Assembly: GCF_021290385.1 (NCBI RefSeq) | Contig: NZ_CP089928.1 | Coordinates: 1,720,501 to 1,784,500, forward strand | DNA from: Microbulbifer sp. YPW16 | GTDB taxonomy: Bacteria > Pseudomonadota > Gammaproteobacteria > Pseudomonadales > Cellvibrionaceae | DNA length: 64,000 nucleotides | Direction: 5' to 3' | Part shown: in pieces, positions 17,740-26,790 of the stretch | Position numbering within the stretch: the stretch's first letter is position 1 | Layout: each line of letters starts with the position of its first letter | Program-made: the position numbers and the translations under genes | Notes under the pieces: model-generated | What the model was told of the DNA's origin: nothing | Databases searched by the model: none | Seen by the model: only the letters and a program-made list of their open reading frames with translations

Positions 17740-18213
17740 ATGGATATGCCAATAGCTCACTCACGAAAAGGACATCGTTCACTACGCCGGGGCCGGGTTT
17801 CCATGCCCGGGCAGGTATACCTAGTAACCACCTGCACTCACCAGCGCCTACCAATATTCAAAGATTTCACATTGGCACGGCAGGCCTGCACATCTTTTCA
17901 GGACCCTTCATTACTGGGCGATGCCAGGATGCTCGCCTGGGTATTGATGCCCGATCATGTGCACTGGCTGATACAGCTTGGAAATTCCTTTGACTTGAGT
18001 GAACTTATCAAGCGTCTCAAATCTTCCAGTGCATACCAGGTTAACCAGTGTCTGCATCAAGAAGCGATTTGGGAGCGCGCCTTCCATGACCGCGCACTAC
18101 GAAAAGAAGAAGGGGTTATCGAAGCGGCACGGTATGTGATTGCCAATCCTTTGCGCGCGGGGCTCGTACAAAACGTCGGGGAATATCCGTTCTGGAATTC
18201 TGCCTGGTTATAA
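17740..18213 (+). CDS. REP-associated tyrosine transposase (RAYT)
   Basis: A 157-residue member of the Y1 single-strand transposase group (TnpA_REP). The HuH motif is in LMPDHVHWLIQLG (His ~73 and 75), after VYLVTTCTHQRLPIF. The catalytic Tyr is probably in EAARYVIANPLRAGLV, which is the family's C-terminal signature. RAYTs are single-copy housekeeping-like enzymes that act on REP hairpins, and here REPs flank the gene at 17704 and 18224-18289. It carries no IS ends of its own. Confidence 0.93.
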   Translation: MDMPIAHSRKGHRSLRRGRVSMPGQVYLVTTCTHQRLPIFKDFTLARQACTSFQDPSLLGDARMLAWVLMPDHVHWLIQLGNSFDLSELIKRLKSSSAYQVNQCLHQEAIWERAFHDRALRKEEGVIEAARYVIANPLRAGLVQNVGEYPFWNSAWL

Positions 18214-18223
18214 CCCGGGAATT

Positions 18224-18289
18224 GTCGCGGCCAGCGGCCGCTCCTACATGATCGTGTTAAGTGCCATAGGAGCGGCCGCTGGCCGCGAT
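18224..18289. repeat. Inverted REP pair (BIME) right of RAYT
   Basis: One REP in inverted orientation (18224-18247, ending GGCCGCTCCTAC) and one direct (18267-18289, starting TAGGAGCGGCC) enclose 19 bases. The two can fold into a long cruciform, the BIME arrangement RAYTs are thought to act on. Confidence 0.85.
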
Positions 18290-18296
18290 TGTTATC

Positions 18297-18836
18297 CTAC
18301 CACTTCATCATCGGCAATGGCCGCAGCGGATGCCGGGGTAGCCAGCGCAGGGCGCGCCTGCCCAGGCTTTTGTGGAAACCCGCATTGGGGAAAGCGCGAC
18401 GCACCTCTTCCACCAGACCGGCGTCCAGCCCGAAACGGACCAGGCCGCAGGAAAAATCCACCAGGTCACCACGGCGGAACAGTTCCACCAGCGGTGCGTA
18501 CTCGCCGCGATACCGGCGCAGTTTGTGGTGCTCGCTGATCATCAGGCGCACCTCGTCGCACCAGCCTTCCCGACCGTTGTGCTTCAGGTATTGCATCGCC
18601 GGGGTAATAGAGGGCGGGAGATAGTCGACGGTATCATCGACCCAGATACCGATATCGTGAAAGGCGCCGGCAATCACCAGCTTCTGCCGCTCTTCCTCGC
18701 TGCATTCACGCAGTGCAAAGCAGAAATGCAGCATGCGGTAGACGTGATTACGGTAGCCCGGGTATTCCGGGCCAATACATTCCCGCCAGTCAGCCAGTAT
18801 CTCTTCCAGCAGCGGGATCTTCTCTTCGATTTCCAT
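18297..18836 (-). CDS. HD-domain phosphohydrolase-like protein
   Basis: A 179-residue soluble protein with an HD-superfamily metal site: a His in GYRNHVYRM (~30), the HD pair in AGAFHDIGIW (~59-60), and a downstream His-His-Lys (ISEHHKLRRY, ~102). HD proteins hydrolyse phosphate esters such as nucleotides. The substrate cannot be told here, and no regulatory or synthetase domain is attached. The stop is close to the REP pair, on the opposite strand from the RAYT. Confidence 0.75.
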   Translation of the reverse strand: MEIEEKIPLLEEILADWRECIGPEYPGYRNHVYRMLHFCFALRECSEEERQKLVIAGAFHDIGIWVDDTVDYLPPSITPAMQYLKHNGREGWCDEVRLMISEHHKLRRYRGEYAPLVELFRRGDLVDFSCGLVRFGLDAGLVEEVRRAFPNAGFHKSLGRRALRWLPRHPLRPLPMMKW

Positions 18837-18904
18837 AGGTGATCACCGGGTTATCCATCACAGCCCACCCCGCGACCAACACATCACAGGGCCGACAGGA
18901 GAAG

Positions 18905-20854
18905 TTACTGCAGTTGCAGCTGTTCCTCAATATCCGCCCAGGACACCAGCTTGAAATTCTGCGGCCCCGCGGGCATGCGCTTGCGCCCGTCCTGCACCAC
19001 CAGCAGGCCACCCGGGTAGTCGTCGCCCAGGGCCGCACTGGTCACTGCCAGGCCATCGGTTTCCGAGCTCCCGTCGATACCCAGCGCCAGGTTGATATCG
19101 ACCCGAAAATGGCCGATAAACTCGCTGCCGTCGCGGGTATAGAGGGCGTAGCTGTCATTGCCCTGGCTGGAGACCACCAGGTACCCGCGTTCTCCATCGT
19201 GGAAAATATCGATACCCTCCACGTCCGCCACCAGCTGCCGGTCATCGACTTCCACCAGCAATTCCGGTTGCGCATTGCCGGCCAGGAATGCGGCGATATC
19301 GAGGCGCCATATACCACGGTCCTCCTCACCGAAGAACAATACGCCACGCTCGTCATCCACGACACAACCCTCCACCTGGCTCTGCACCGGCAGTTTTGCC
19401 CGCGGCTGCAACTGCCATTCCAGCGGGTCATCGCCCAGCTCGATCTCCGCCAGGTGCAGGGCGCCATCCTTGTCCGATACCCATACCATGGTGCGCCCGT
19501 CGTTGCGGTACATGCACAGGCCATACGGGTCCTGCAATCCCATCTCGCGTAACCCCAGGTGTTCCACATCGCCACTGCGGTGGATACCAAACAGGTTTAC
19601 GCCCGGCGTGGTTCGGTTCGACGTGGCCGCCAGTGCAGCAAAGCGGCCGCTGTCCACCGGTCGCAGGTCGACGTTGTTTACCCGCCCGACAACGAACTGT
19701 TCCTGCAGCCGGCCGGACAGGTTGTATACATTGAGGCCGCGCTTCTTGTCGGTTCCCAGTACCAGGCTCTTGCTGCTGTCCTTCGGGTTGACCCAGATTG
19801 CCGGGTCATCGGCGGCATCGCCACCGGATGCCACCGGTACTGTCTGTGCCCTTGCGCCAACGGTAGGGATCTGCGGTGCGGCGGTTGCCGCAGTCGGTGA
19901 CTCTTCCGCAGGCCCGGGCTCCGGTAGCTGCACCGCATAACGCTGTACAGCATTGCTTTCCTCTTCCAGGGCAAACAGCGCATCGCTCTGCCGTGCGATG
20001 GAGACCGGTTCCAGTTCCTGCAACGCGCGGTTATAGATCGCCTCGCCCCGCGGCCCTGACAGTGGAAAGGCTTCCACACGGTCGCCGCTGGCCAGCCACA
20101 GCAGGTCCCGGTCGGCGTCCAGCCACAAACCGCCGAACTGCTCGCCCAGGGTATCGCCGGCAATAAATACCGCGCGTTCCTCGTCGCGTTCCGCACTGGC
20201 ATTCAGGCTCCAGACCCCCAGCGGCGGCTGCGATACCAGCAGCCGCTGGCGCTGGTCGTCCACTACACAGCTGTTGACCTGCTGGCCGAAGTGCAGCGGG
20301 CGCAGCTCGGTGAACAACCAGGCCTGGTCGCGCGGGTGAACCACATATTCATGGCCGAGGCCATTTTCATCGATGGTATACAGGTGGGAGCGATTGCCCT
20401 GGCGGGAGAAGCACAGCGCTGTCTGCGGTGCCGCAACCTTGAGCATGCCCAGGTATTTCATCCCCGGCTGGCCGCTACTTGGCTCGACTTCAAGTGATCG
20501 CAGGTGCACCTGGCCGTCGTCCTCATCGAAGGCCGCGACCAGCCAGCTGCCGTCCGCGCGCGACTGCACGGCAAAGCGCTCGACACTGCCGCCATCGAGG
20601 GAAGCGGCCTCGCTGCCGTCTTCCCGCAGCAGGACCAGGCCACGCACCTCGCTCGCCAGCAGCAGGTAATTTTCCCCACCCAGTGCCAACGGGGCGACCT
20701 GGCTGGAAACCACACCGGAGAGCTCGAGGGTGCCGGAAGCCTGGAGGGCCTGGGGCGAGCTCTGCACGGATTCTCCGGGTCGCCTATCACAGCCCGCCAG
20801 CAACACCACCACAGCGGCAACCGGCGCGATTTTCGACAGAATATTGAGTGCCAT
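18905..20854 (-). CDS. Beta-propeller phytase, tandem-domain lipoprotein
   Basis: A 649-residue lipoprotein (lipobox LLAGC). I start at 20854, where the signal peptide begins; the longer frame starts inside the promoter. The C-terminal half (~335-640) has full BPP signatures: DDPAIWVNPKDS, NNVDLRPV, VEGCVVDDERGVLFFGEEDRG and VEGIDIF. Acidic Ca2+/substrate residues are present. The N-terminal half (~50-330) is a second, decayed propeller: VNSCVVDDQRQRLLVSQPPLG matches the former motif but without the acidic GEED. It releases phosphate from phytate or other inositol phosphates outside the cell. The TonB receptor upstream likely imports the products. A PhoB-like site precedes it. Confidence 0.9.
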   Translation of the reverse strand: MALNILSKIAPVAAVVVLLAGCDRRPGESVQSSPQALQASGTLELSGVVSSQVAPLALGGENYLLLASEVRGLVLLREDGSEAASLDGGSVERFAVQSRADGSWLVAAFDEDDGQVHLRSLEVEPSSGQPGMKYLGMLKVAAPQTALCFSRQGNRSHLYTIDENGLGHEYVVHPRDQAWLFTELRPLHFGQQVNSCVVDDQRQRLLVSQPPLGVWSLNASAERDEERAVFIAGDTLGEQFGGLWLDADRDLLWLASGDRVEAFPLSGPRGEAIYNRALQELEPVSIARQSDALFALEEESNAVQRYAVQLPEPGPAEESPTAATAAPQIPTVGARAQTVPVASGGDAADDPAIWVNPKDSSKSLVLGTDKKRGLNVYNLSGRLQEQFVVGRVNNVDLRPVDSGRFAALAATSNRTTPGVNLFGIHRSGDVEHLGLREMGLQDPYGLCMYRNDGRTMVWVSDKDGALHLAEIELGDDPLEWQLQPRAKLPVQSQVEGCVVDDERGVLFFGEEDRGIWRLDIAAFLAGNAQPELLVEVDDRQLVADVEGIDIFHDGERGYLVVSSQGNDSYALYTRDGSEFIGHFRVDINLALGIDGSSETDGLAVTSAALGDDYPGGLLVVQDGRKRMPAGPQNFKLVSWADIEEQLQLQ

Positions 20855-21232
20855 CGTCTTCGTTTTTCCGCAAAGTATCTTTAAGAATATGACAAATTTA
20901 CGCCAGCTTTGTGGCAAAAGAATGACCCGCGGGGCTCTATGCGCCGCGCCGGGATAGTCCCGTGACCACCAGCTGCCCGAGGGGTCCCTGGTCGGGGTAA
21001 TGACAGGGGCGAGCAAACAAAATGATGAGCGAACTTGCGCCAAAATCCAGGCAAATAAAACTGGCAGGCAAAAACGAATGGGGCCGGCAGGACCTGTCGA
21101 CAGCTCCTGCCCCGGTCCACGGCTGGCAGGTTACAACCCATCAGCAACAGGAAGCCGGTCCCCAACCCGGGGGCCCGGCTTCTGCTGCTATTCGCTCCCG
21201 GCTCTATCCCGCTGCTGTCCCGACTCTAGACT
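20855..21232. other. Intergenic region between phytase and TonB receptor
   Basis: There is no gene here. It holds the phytase promoter (20874-20917), then about 200 bases with nothing I recognise, and near the receptor stop a hairpin at 21151-21182 (GAAGCCGG pairs with CCGGCTTC). That hairpin lacks a T-run on the minus strand and is a weak candidate for the receptor terminator. Confidence 0.6.
20874..20917 (-). promoter_or_regulatory. PhoB-like box and -10 of the phytase gene
   Basis: Reading the minus strand, three heptamers at exact 11-bp steps (TTGCCAC, CTGGCGT, TTGTCAT; 20917 down to 20889) resemble the Pho box half-site CTGTCAT. Ten bases on comes GATACT (20879-20874), a fair -10. In PhoB promoters the box replaces the -35 at just this spacing. 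Confidence 0.65.
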
Positions 21233-23842
21233 TTAGAAGGTGCTGTAAGTCAGGCCCAGCGCGTAGGTGGGACCATATTCCTCATACTGGCCGTTATAGC
21301 CAGAGTTCTCGACAAAGAACGGCTCGTCGGTGAGGTTGACACCGCTGAAGGTCAGTTGGAGCCCGTTACTGAAGCGGTACCTGGCCGACAAATCTACCTG
21401 CATGTGGTCGGATTCATACCGGTCTCCCGCGGCATCCTCCAGGTCCACTTCGAGCAGGCGCTCGCCCTTGAACGTGGTGGCCAGGCGCAGGCTCAGTGCA
21501 TCGCGCTCGTAACCAACGATAAAGTTGCCCACTATATCTGCCTGTGAGGGCAGTGATATCTCGTCGTTGCGCCCGGCACCAGCCCCGGGGCCAAGGCTGG
21601 CTTCCGAGTCTGCGAAGGTGGCATTGGCACGCAACAGCAGGCCGTTATCGAAACCGCGGGTCCATGACAGCTCGGCGCCGGTCAGGGTTGCAGTGTCGCC
21701 GTTGATCGACTGCAGGACTTCCGCGTCCTCTACCGGCAGACTGCCCACATAGCGGCTGAAGTCCGTAGTGCTGGCCACGTCTGCGGTCACGATAAAGTTA
21801 TCGATACGCTTGTGGAAAATGCCCGCTGAGAACATGCCCAGGGCATCGGCGTAATACTCCGCAGTGAAGTCCAGGTTCTGCGCTTCATAGGGATCCAGTG
21901 CCGGGTTGCCTGCTTCCACCTCCAGCTCGCCTTCATCGTATTCAATGGTTTCCGGTGACGGGTTGAGTGCACCAAACGCGGGTCGCGACAGGGACTCGGT
22001 ATAGGCGGCGCGCAGAACGATATTATCGTTATAGTCGTACTTGAAGTTCACACTCGGGAACAGCTTGCTGTACTCCTGTGCAAAACTCACCGGGGAAACA
22101 TAAACGTCTTCGGCAACTTGCTCCGCACCGGGAATGGCTTCACCGGACTCAACCACCTGGTTTCCCGCGGCGGAGAAGTCGGTCGACTCGTAGCGAACGC
22201 CGTATACCAACTGGGCACGGTCCATCTCAATGCTGTTCATGACATACAGCGCAGAAATATCCTCGTTCATGGCATAGTCGCGTGCAGAGTCCAGGGCGGT
22301 ATCGGTTTCATCCACTGCAAAGCTGGACAGGCTGGCGTCGATGAAGTTATTCAGGCCACCCATATTAATCCCGGGACCAAAGCGGCCCAGGCTGTAGTCG
22401 ACATTGTTCATGGCGAAATCAGCCAGGGTAAAGTCGCCACCAAAATCGTCGTAAACCACGGCATTCAGGTCACCGGTCTTTTCCCGGCGTCGCTCGTGCA
22501 AACCGAATTTCAGCTCGGAAGGGTTACCGGCCAGCTGTATTTCGCGGCTGATATCGATGCGGAAGCTGACCTCCTCATCCTCGGTAAAATTGTCCTCGAT
22601 CACAATCTCGTCGAGCTTGTAATTGGACGCATCCATCGCCGCTTCGACATCACCAGCACCGATGGCCAGGGTGGGTTTTTCCCCGGCACTGGTGTAGCCC
22701 AGCTGCAAGCCTTCCTGTACAAAATCTGTATCGCGGCGGTGTGGCTCGGCTTCCTCGGCATGGGAGTAGCCCAGCGCATATTCAACGCCCCATTGACCCA
22801 GGTCATGCTCTCCGCCAAAGACCATGGAGAGGATCTGCTGCTCCTCGAAGCGGTCCTTCAACGACTTTTCCAGTGCCGCGTCGTTCCATACCGCAGAGCT
22901 GGCTGTGATAGTGGCCGGATTATCATTTTCCTCATCCAGCTTCCAGGAATTACGCTGGCGCTCTTCTTCATCGGAGAAATCGGAATAGAGGGTATGCAGG
23001 TAAAGCAGGCTGGTCTCGCCCAGGCTCAGGTCGAAATTGGCGGCCAGGCCGGTACGCTCGCGGGTCACGGTGTAATCGCGCTGCTCAATCTCGGCGGCCC
23101 CAAAGCCCTCACTGCCATCCTCCGCGGTAAGCTCCTCCCAGATGCCATCTGTCTCCACATTTTCAGAGCCGAATTTTCGTTCCTGGTGGCTCGCGGCAAT
23201 CGCTACCCCCAGCTCGCGACCGCCATCCAGCTCGAATACCCTGGTGAGGGTACCGGCAAGCTTCGGGCTGTTCTCCTCCTGCAACGTGCTGTAACTGTTC
23301 TCGACACTCAGCTTGAACTGCTGGCCATCCTGGTCCAGGGCATTCAGGCTCTTGATCTCAATGGCACCGCCGATGGAGTCCGCGCTCATATCCGGCGTGA
23401 GCGTCTTGAATACTTCCAGGCTGGCAAGCAGGTCGGAGGGGATCACATCCATGGCCACGGCCCGGCTGTCGGTTTCCGGCGCGGGCAGGCTGACCCCATT
23501 AATAGTCGCCGCATTCAGGTTCGGGTCGATACCCCGCACACCGACGAAACGCCCCTCCCCCTGGTCGCGGGCGATAAATACACCTGGCATGCGCTGCAGT
23601 GCTTCGGTGACGTTGGCGTCTGGCAATTCGCCAATCGCATCGGAAGTCTGCACCGCAACAACTTTGTTGGAGCGGCGCTGGCGCTCGATATCACTGCTGG
23701 CGTTGGCCGCCTGGGCAGTCACCTCGATGGTTTCCAGGGCGCCTTCCCCAGCCTGTGCCACTGCATTCACAGAAATAACCGCAGCAGCGATTGCCGTTAG
23801 CGGCAGTGTAACGAGTGCGACCCGGGTCGATCGGTTTTTCAT
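21233..23842 (-). CDS. TonB-dependent receptor (phosphate-linked)
   Basis: An 869-residue outer-membrane receptor: signal peptide (LPLTAIAAAVISVNAVAQA), TonB box region ETIEVTAQ, plug domain (about 55-200: AIGELPDANVTEALQRMPG, VGVRGIDPNLNAATINGV, ADSIGGAIEI), then a ~650-residue barrel ending GLTYSTF with the terminal Phe needed for assembly. It belongs to the group often paired with phytases or phosphodiesterases. Together with the phytase and divergent PhoX this suggests import of organic phosphate, perhaps inositol phosphates. The exact ligand is inferred from context only. A PhoB-like box lies upstream at 23901-23929. Confidence 0.9.
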   Translation of the reverse strand: MKNRSTRVALVTLPLTAIAAAVISVNAVAQAGEGALETIEVTAQAANASSDIERQRRSNKVVAVQTSDAIGELPDANVTEALQRMPGVFIARDQGEGRFVGVRGIDPNLNAATINGVSLPAPETDSRAVAMDVIPSDLLASLEVFKTLTPDMSADSIGGAIEIKSLNALDQDGQQFKLSVENSYSTLQEENSPKLAGTLTRVFELDGGRELGVAIAASHQERKFGSENVETDGIWEELTAEDGSEGFGAAEIEQRDYTVTRERTGLAANFDLSLGETSLLYLHTLYSDFSDEEERQRNSWKLDEENDNPATITASSAVWNDAALEKSLKDRFEEQQILSMVFGGEHDLGQWGVEYALGYSHAEEAEPHRRDTDFVQEGLQLGYTSAGEKPTLAIGAGDVEAAMDASNYKLDEIVIEDNFTEDEEVSFRIDISREIQLAGNPSELKFGLHERRREKTGDLNAVVYDDFGGDFTLADFAMNNVDYSLGRFGPGINMGGLNNFIDASLSSFAVDETDTALDSARDYAMNEDISALYVMNSIEMDRAQLVYGVRYESTDFSAAGNQVVESGEAIPGAEQVAEDVYVSPVSFAQEYSKLFPSVNFKYDYNDNIVLRAAYTESLSRPAFGALNPSPETIEYDEGELEVEAGNPALDPYEAQNLDFTAEYYADALGMFSAGIFHKRIDNFIVTADVASTTDFSRYVGSLPVEDAEVLQSINGDTATLTGAELSWTRGFDNGLLLRANATFADSEASLGPGAGAGRNDEISLPSQADIVGNFIVGYERDALSLRLATTFKGERLLEVDLEDAAGDRYESDHMQVDLSARYRFSNGLQLTFSGVNLTDEPFFVENSGYNGQYEEYGPTYALGLTYSTF

Positions 23843-23886
23843 AAGGTCCCCATTCCTTTTTATGGCAGGTGTTCGATGGGGCGCAG

Positions 23887-23929
23887 GTTAGACGTCGGGC
23901 GTGACTGTTGGGTGACATTTTGTTGAAAA
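23887..23929 (-). promoter_or_regulatory. PhoB-like box and -10 of the TonB receptor
   Basis: On the minus strand, heptamers TTTTCAA, ATGTCAC and CAGTCAC lie at 11-bp steps (23929 down to 23901). Eight bases later is TCTAAC (23892-23887), matching four of six -10 positions. The spacing is that of PhoB-activated promoters. Confidence 0.65.
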
Positions 23930-23943
23930 TTGTGGCACCGCAG

Positions 23944-23972
23944 GCATCACTGATCGTTCACTGAATTGTCAC
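23944..23972 (+). promoter_or_regulatory. PhoB-like box upstream of phoX
   Basis: On the plus strand, GCATCAC (23944), CGTTCAC (23955) and TTGTCAC (23966) form an 11-bp-spaced triple repeat, back to back with the receptor's box. A further CTGTGAC (24023) and CTGTCAC (24045) lie 22 bp apart nearer the start. No clear -10 follows at ideal spacing, so this site is less certain than the others. Confidence 0.5.
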
Positions 23973-24070
23973 GGGACACTGGCAGACTCCGATGCCCACT
24001 AAACTACTATGAGGTTGCAAATCTGTGACAGCGAGCCCTGGTCACTGTCACAGAAAGAGCCGGAGACAAA

Positions 24071-25999
24071 ATGAAAAAGCTGCCGCCAGACCCGTCCCGC
24101 CGCACTCTCTTCAAAGCGATAGGTGCCCTCGGTGCAACCGGTGCCACCAGTGGCCTGCTATCAGCGTGCAATCGAAGCCCCGGGCTTGACCGGGCTTCGC
24201 TGACTTTTACCGAGGTCCCCCACGGCCTGGATGCCAGCCATCACCTGCCTGAGGGTTATCGCGCCGACGTGCTGCTGCGCTGGGGGGATCCCATCGAGGC
24301 GGGGGCCGGTGTATTCGACCCGGAAGGGCTGACCGCGGCAGAGCAGCAGCAACGCTTTGGTTACAACAACGACTTCATTGCCTTTATGCCACTGGCCGAG
24401 GACGCCGGCCCGGGGGATGGGGACAGGCACTGCCGCAGCGACAGCAGCAAGCGCGGCCTGTTGTGCGTCAACCACGAATACACCCAGCCGCACCTGATGT
24501 TTCCTGGCTACAACGATGAGTACAGCGCCACCCGCGGCGTGAGCGCCGAACATGTGGCCATCGAGCAGGCCGCCTGTGGTCACGCCATCGTGGAGATCGA
24601 GAAAACCCCGGCTGGCTGGCAGGCAGTGCTGGACAGCCCCTACAACCGCCGCATCACCCTCGGCACCGAAATGGATATCGTCGGCCCCGCCGCCGGTGAC
24701 CCGCGCCTGCAGACCGCCGCCGACCCCAGTGGCACCCGGGTGTTCGGCACCGTGGGAAACTGCGCCGGCGGCAAGACCCCCTGGGGCACGGTACTGATTG
24801 CCGAAGAGGGCTTCGGTGGCGCTTTCCAGGGAGACCCGGACGCCATTGCCGACCCGGTAGAGGCCCGCAATCACCATGCATTTGGCATTGCCCCGGACAA
24901 TCGCAACTGGGGTGACCATGACCCGCGCTTTGATATCGGCGTCGAGCCGCATGAGCCCAACCGCTTCGGCTGGATGGTGGAATTTGATCCCTACGACCCG
25001 GAATCCCGCCCGCGCAAGCTGACCACACTGGGACGCTTTGAACACGAGGGGTTTACCCTGGCCTGCAAGCCAGGCCAGCCAGTGGTGGCCTATGGTGGTG
25101 ATGACGACGAGGGCCAGTTCGTCTATCGCTTCGTCTCCGCCGAGGCCTACCGCCCCGGAAACCACCGGGCCAATCGCAACCTGCTTACGGCAGGCACCCT
25201 GTTTGCCGGGCAATTCAATGCCGACGGCAGCGGCCGCTGGCTGCCGCTGATCTTTGGCGAGGGTCCACTGACACCGGAAAACGGTTTCCGCAACCAGGCT
25301 GACGTCCTTGTAGACGTCCGCCGCGCCGCCAGCCTGCTGGGCGCCACGCCCATGGACCGGCCGGAGGATGTGGAGACCAACCCGGTCAACGACTGCACTT
25401 ACGTCATGCTGACCAAGAACAAGAGGCGCGGCGCCGACGACACCAACGCCGCCAATCCCCGCCCACGCAATGCCGCCGGCCACGTGCTGGAAATCGTACC
25501 GCCGGGCCGGGATGGCGAGCGCGACCACACCAGCGACATTTTCCGCTGGCATACCTTCCTGCTCGGCGGCAACCCCAACGCCGAGGACCCGAACGAGCGC
25601 GGCGCCTACGGCCAGCAGGTGACCGGGGCTATATCGCCGCACGGCTGGTTCGCCAACCCGGACAATGTTGCGTTCGACCACGCCGGCAATATGTGGGTTG
25701 CCACCGACGGCTGCGAGGACTTCGGCTTCCATGACGGCCTCTGGGCCATGGCCACCGAAGGTGAATTACGCGCCGCTCCGAAACATTTCTTTGGCTGCCC
25801 GCAGGGCGCCGAGGTGTGCGGGCCGGAATTCACCCCCGATGGCACCACCCTTTTTATCGCCGTGCAGCATCCCGCCGACGGTGGCCGCTCAAGCTTCGAC
25901 AACCCCATGCATCGCTGGCCGGACAATGACCCGGCCTTGCCGCCGCGGCCCAGTGTGCTGGCGATCAGCCGGAAAGATGGCGGCGTAGTGGGAAGCTGA
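24071..25999 (+). CDS. phoX: PhoX-family alkaline phosphatase (DUF839)
   Basis: A 642-residue Tat-exported protein (SRRTLFKAIGALGATGATSGLLSAC, a twin-arginine signal with lipobox-like end). DUF839/PhoX hallmarks are present: LLCVNHEYTQPHLMFPGYND, GTVGNCAGGKTPWGT, EHEGFTL, GQFVYRFVS, NPDNVAFDHAGNMWVATDG and PDGTTLFIAVQHP. PhoX enzymes use Ca2+/Fe3+ to remove phosphate from organic monoesters in the periplasm or at the surface. It is divergent from the TonB receptor, sharing a 228-bp control region, and completes a phytase-receptor-phosphatase set. Confidence 0.93.
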   Translation: MKKLPPDPSRRTLFKAIGALGATGATSGLLSACNRSPGLDRASLTFTEVPHGLDASHHLPEGYRADVLLRWGDPIEAGAGVFDPEGLTAAEQQQRFGYNNDFIAFMPLAEDAGPGDGDRHCRSDSSKRGLLCVNHEYTQPHLMFPGYNDEYSATRGVSAEHVAIEQAACGHAIVEIEKTPAGWQAVLDSPYNRRITLGTEMDIVGPAAGDPRLQTAADPSGTRVFGTVGNCAGGKTPWGTVLIAEEGFGGAFQGDPDAIADPVEARNHHAFGIAPDNRNWGDHDPRFDIGVEPHEPNRFGWMVEFDPYDPESRPRKLTTLGRFEHEGFTLACKPGQPVVAYGGDDDEGQFVYRFVSAEAYRPGNHRANRNLLTAGTLFAGQFNADGSGRWLPLIFGEGPLTPENGFRNQADVLVDVRRAASLLGATPMDRPEDVETNPVNDCTYVMLTKNKRRGADDTNAANPRPRNAAGHVLEIVPPGRDGERDHTSDIFRWHTFLLGGNPNAEDPNERGAYGQQVTGAISPHGWFANPDNVAFDHAGNMWVATDGCEDFGFHDGLWAMATEGELRAAPKHFFGCPQGAEVCGPEFTPDGTTLFIAVQHPADGGRSSFDNPMHRWPDNDPALPPRPSVLAISRKDGGVVGS

Positions 26000-26039
26000 C
26001 AGGTTGGCTGCTGGCTCGTAAATGGATCGCGGTCGGCAC

Positions 26040-26648
26040 TCAGATGGAAAAGAACTGCTGGATTCCCACCAGCACATTGGTGGTGGCAACCGATGCGAGG
26101 ATCAGCCCCATGACCCGACTGACGATACTGGCGCCAGCATTGCCAATCCAGCGGTGAATCCACTGTGCGGTAAGCAGCAACAGGAGGACGATCCCCAGCA
26201 CCGCCAGCATTGAAGTGGCGGTGCGCATCTGGTGGATCGGGTCAAAGCGGTAATTGTCGGTCAGTACCACTGCCGCCAGCATGGCCCCGGGCGAGGCGAT
26301 GGAAGGTACCGCCAGCGGGAATATCGCCGTCTCGTGGCCACTCCTGGCGATCTCGACTTCCTGCTCCGGCTTGCCCTCACCGAAAATCATTGTCAGGGCA
26401 AACAGGAACAGCACCACACCGCCGGCCACCTGGAAGGCCGACAGGGGCACGCCGATGGTCTCCAGCAGGTACTGGCCGGCGAGCAGGAAGAACAGCAGGA
26501 TACCGGTGGCTACCAGCACCGCGATGATCGCGATCTTGCGCTTCTGCCATTCCGCATGCCGCGCCGTCACGGCGATAAACACCGGCAGCGTGCCCACTGG
26601 GTCGATTACGGCAAAGAAAAAGACAAAGCTGCTGATCCAATCGTTCAA
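26040..26648 (-). CDS. MarC-family integral membrane protein
   Basis: A 202-residue protein with six hydrophobic helices and the MarC/YchE family signatures FAVIDPVGTLPVFIAVT at the start and FPLAVPSIASPGAMLAAVVL in the middle. Members were once linked to multiple antibiotic resistance, but that role was withdrawn and the transport function is unknown. The start is the ATG at 26648 opening MNDWISSF. Its upstream side holds a REP pair. Confidence 0.88.
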   Translation of the reverse strand: MNDWISSFVFFFAVIDPVGTLPVFIAVTARHAEWQKRKIAIIAVLVATGILLFFLLAGQYLLETIGVPLSAFQVAGGVVLFLFALTMIFGEGKPEQEVEIARSGHETAIFPLAVPSIASPGAMLAAVVLTDNYRFDPIHQMRTATSMLAVLGIVLLLLLTAQWIHRWIGNAGASIVSRVMGLILASVATTNVLVGIQQFFSI

Positions 26649-26692
26649 TGGCTGCTCCGGCGCACCGTGCTACTATCGGCTAGGAATCACTT

Positions 26693-26759
26693 GTAGGAGC
26701 GGCCCATGGCCGCGATCCACCCGGGACCGGGAACTGTCGCGGCCATGGGCCGCTCCTAC
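26693..26759. repeat. REP inverted pair (BIME) between marC-like and aceK
   Basis: GTAGGAGCGGCCCATGGCCG at 26693-26712 and its inverse at 26740-26759 are variants of the REP at 17704 (CATGG replaces CTGG in the loop). They enclose about 27 bases and form a BIME 8.5 kb from the RAYT. Confidence 0.85.
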
Positions 26760-26790
26760 GGCAATGGCCTTGAAATACGAAGTCTAGTGC

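Noticed and set aside
22118-23800. 560-codon plus-strand open frame
   Set aside because: It is antisense to the TonB receptor and has no start signal or domain; composition-driven.
24161-25732. 523-codon minus-strand open frame
   Set aside because: It is antisense to phoX with no recognisable product.
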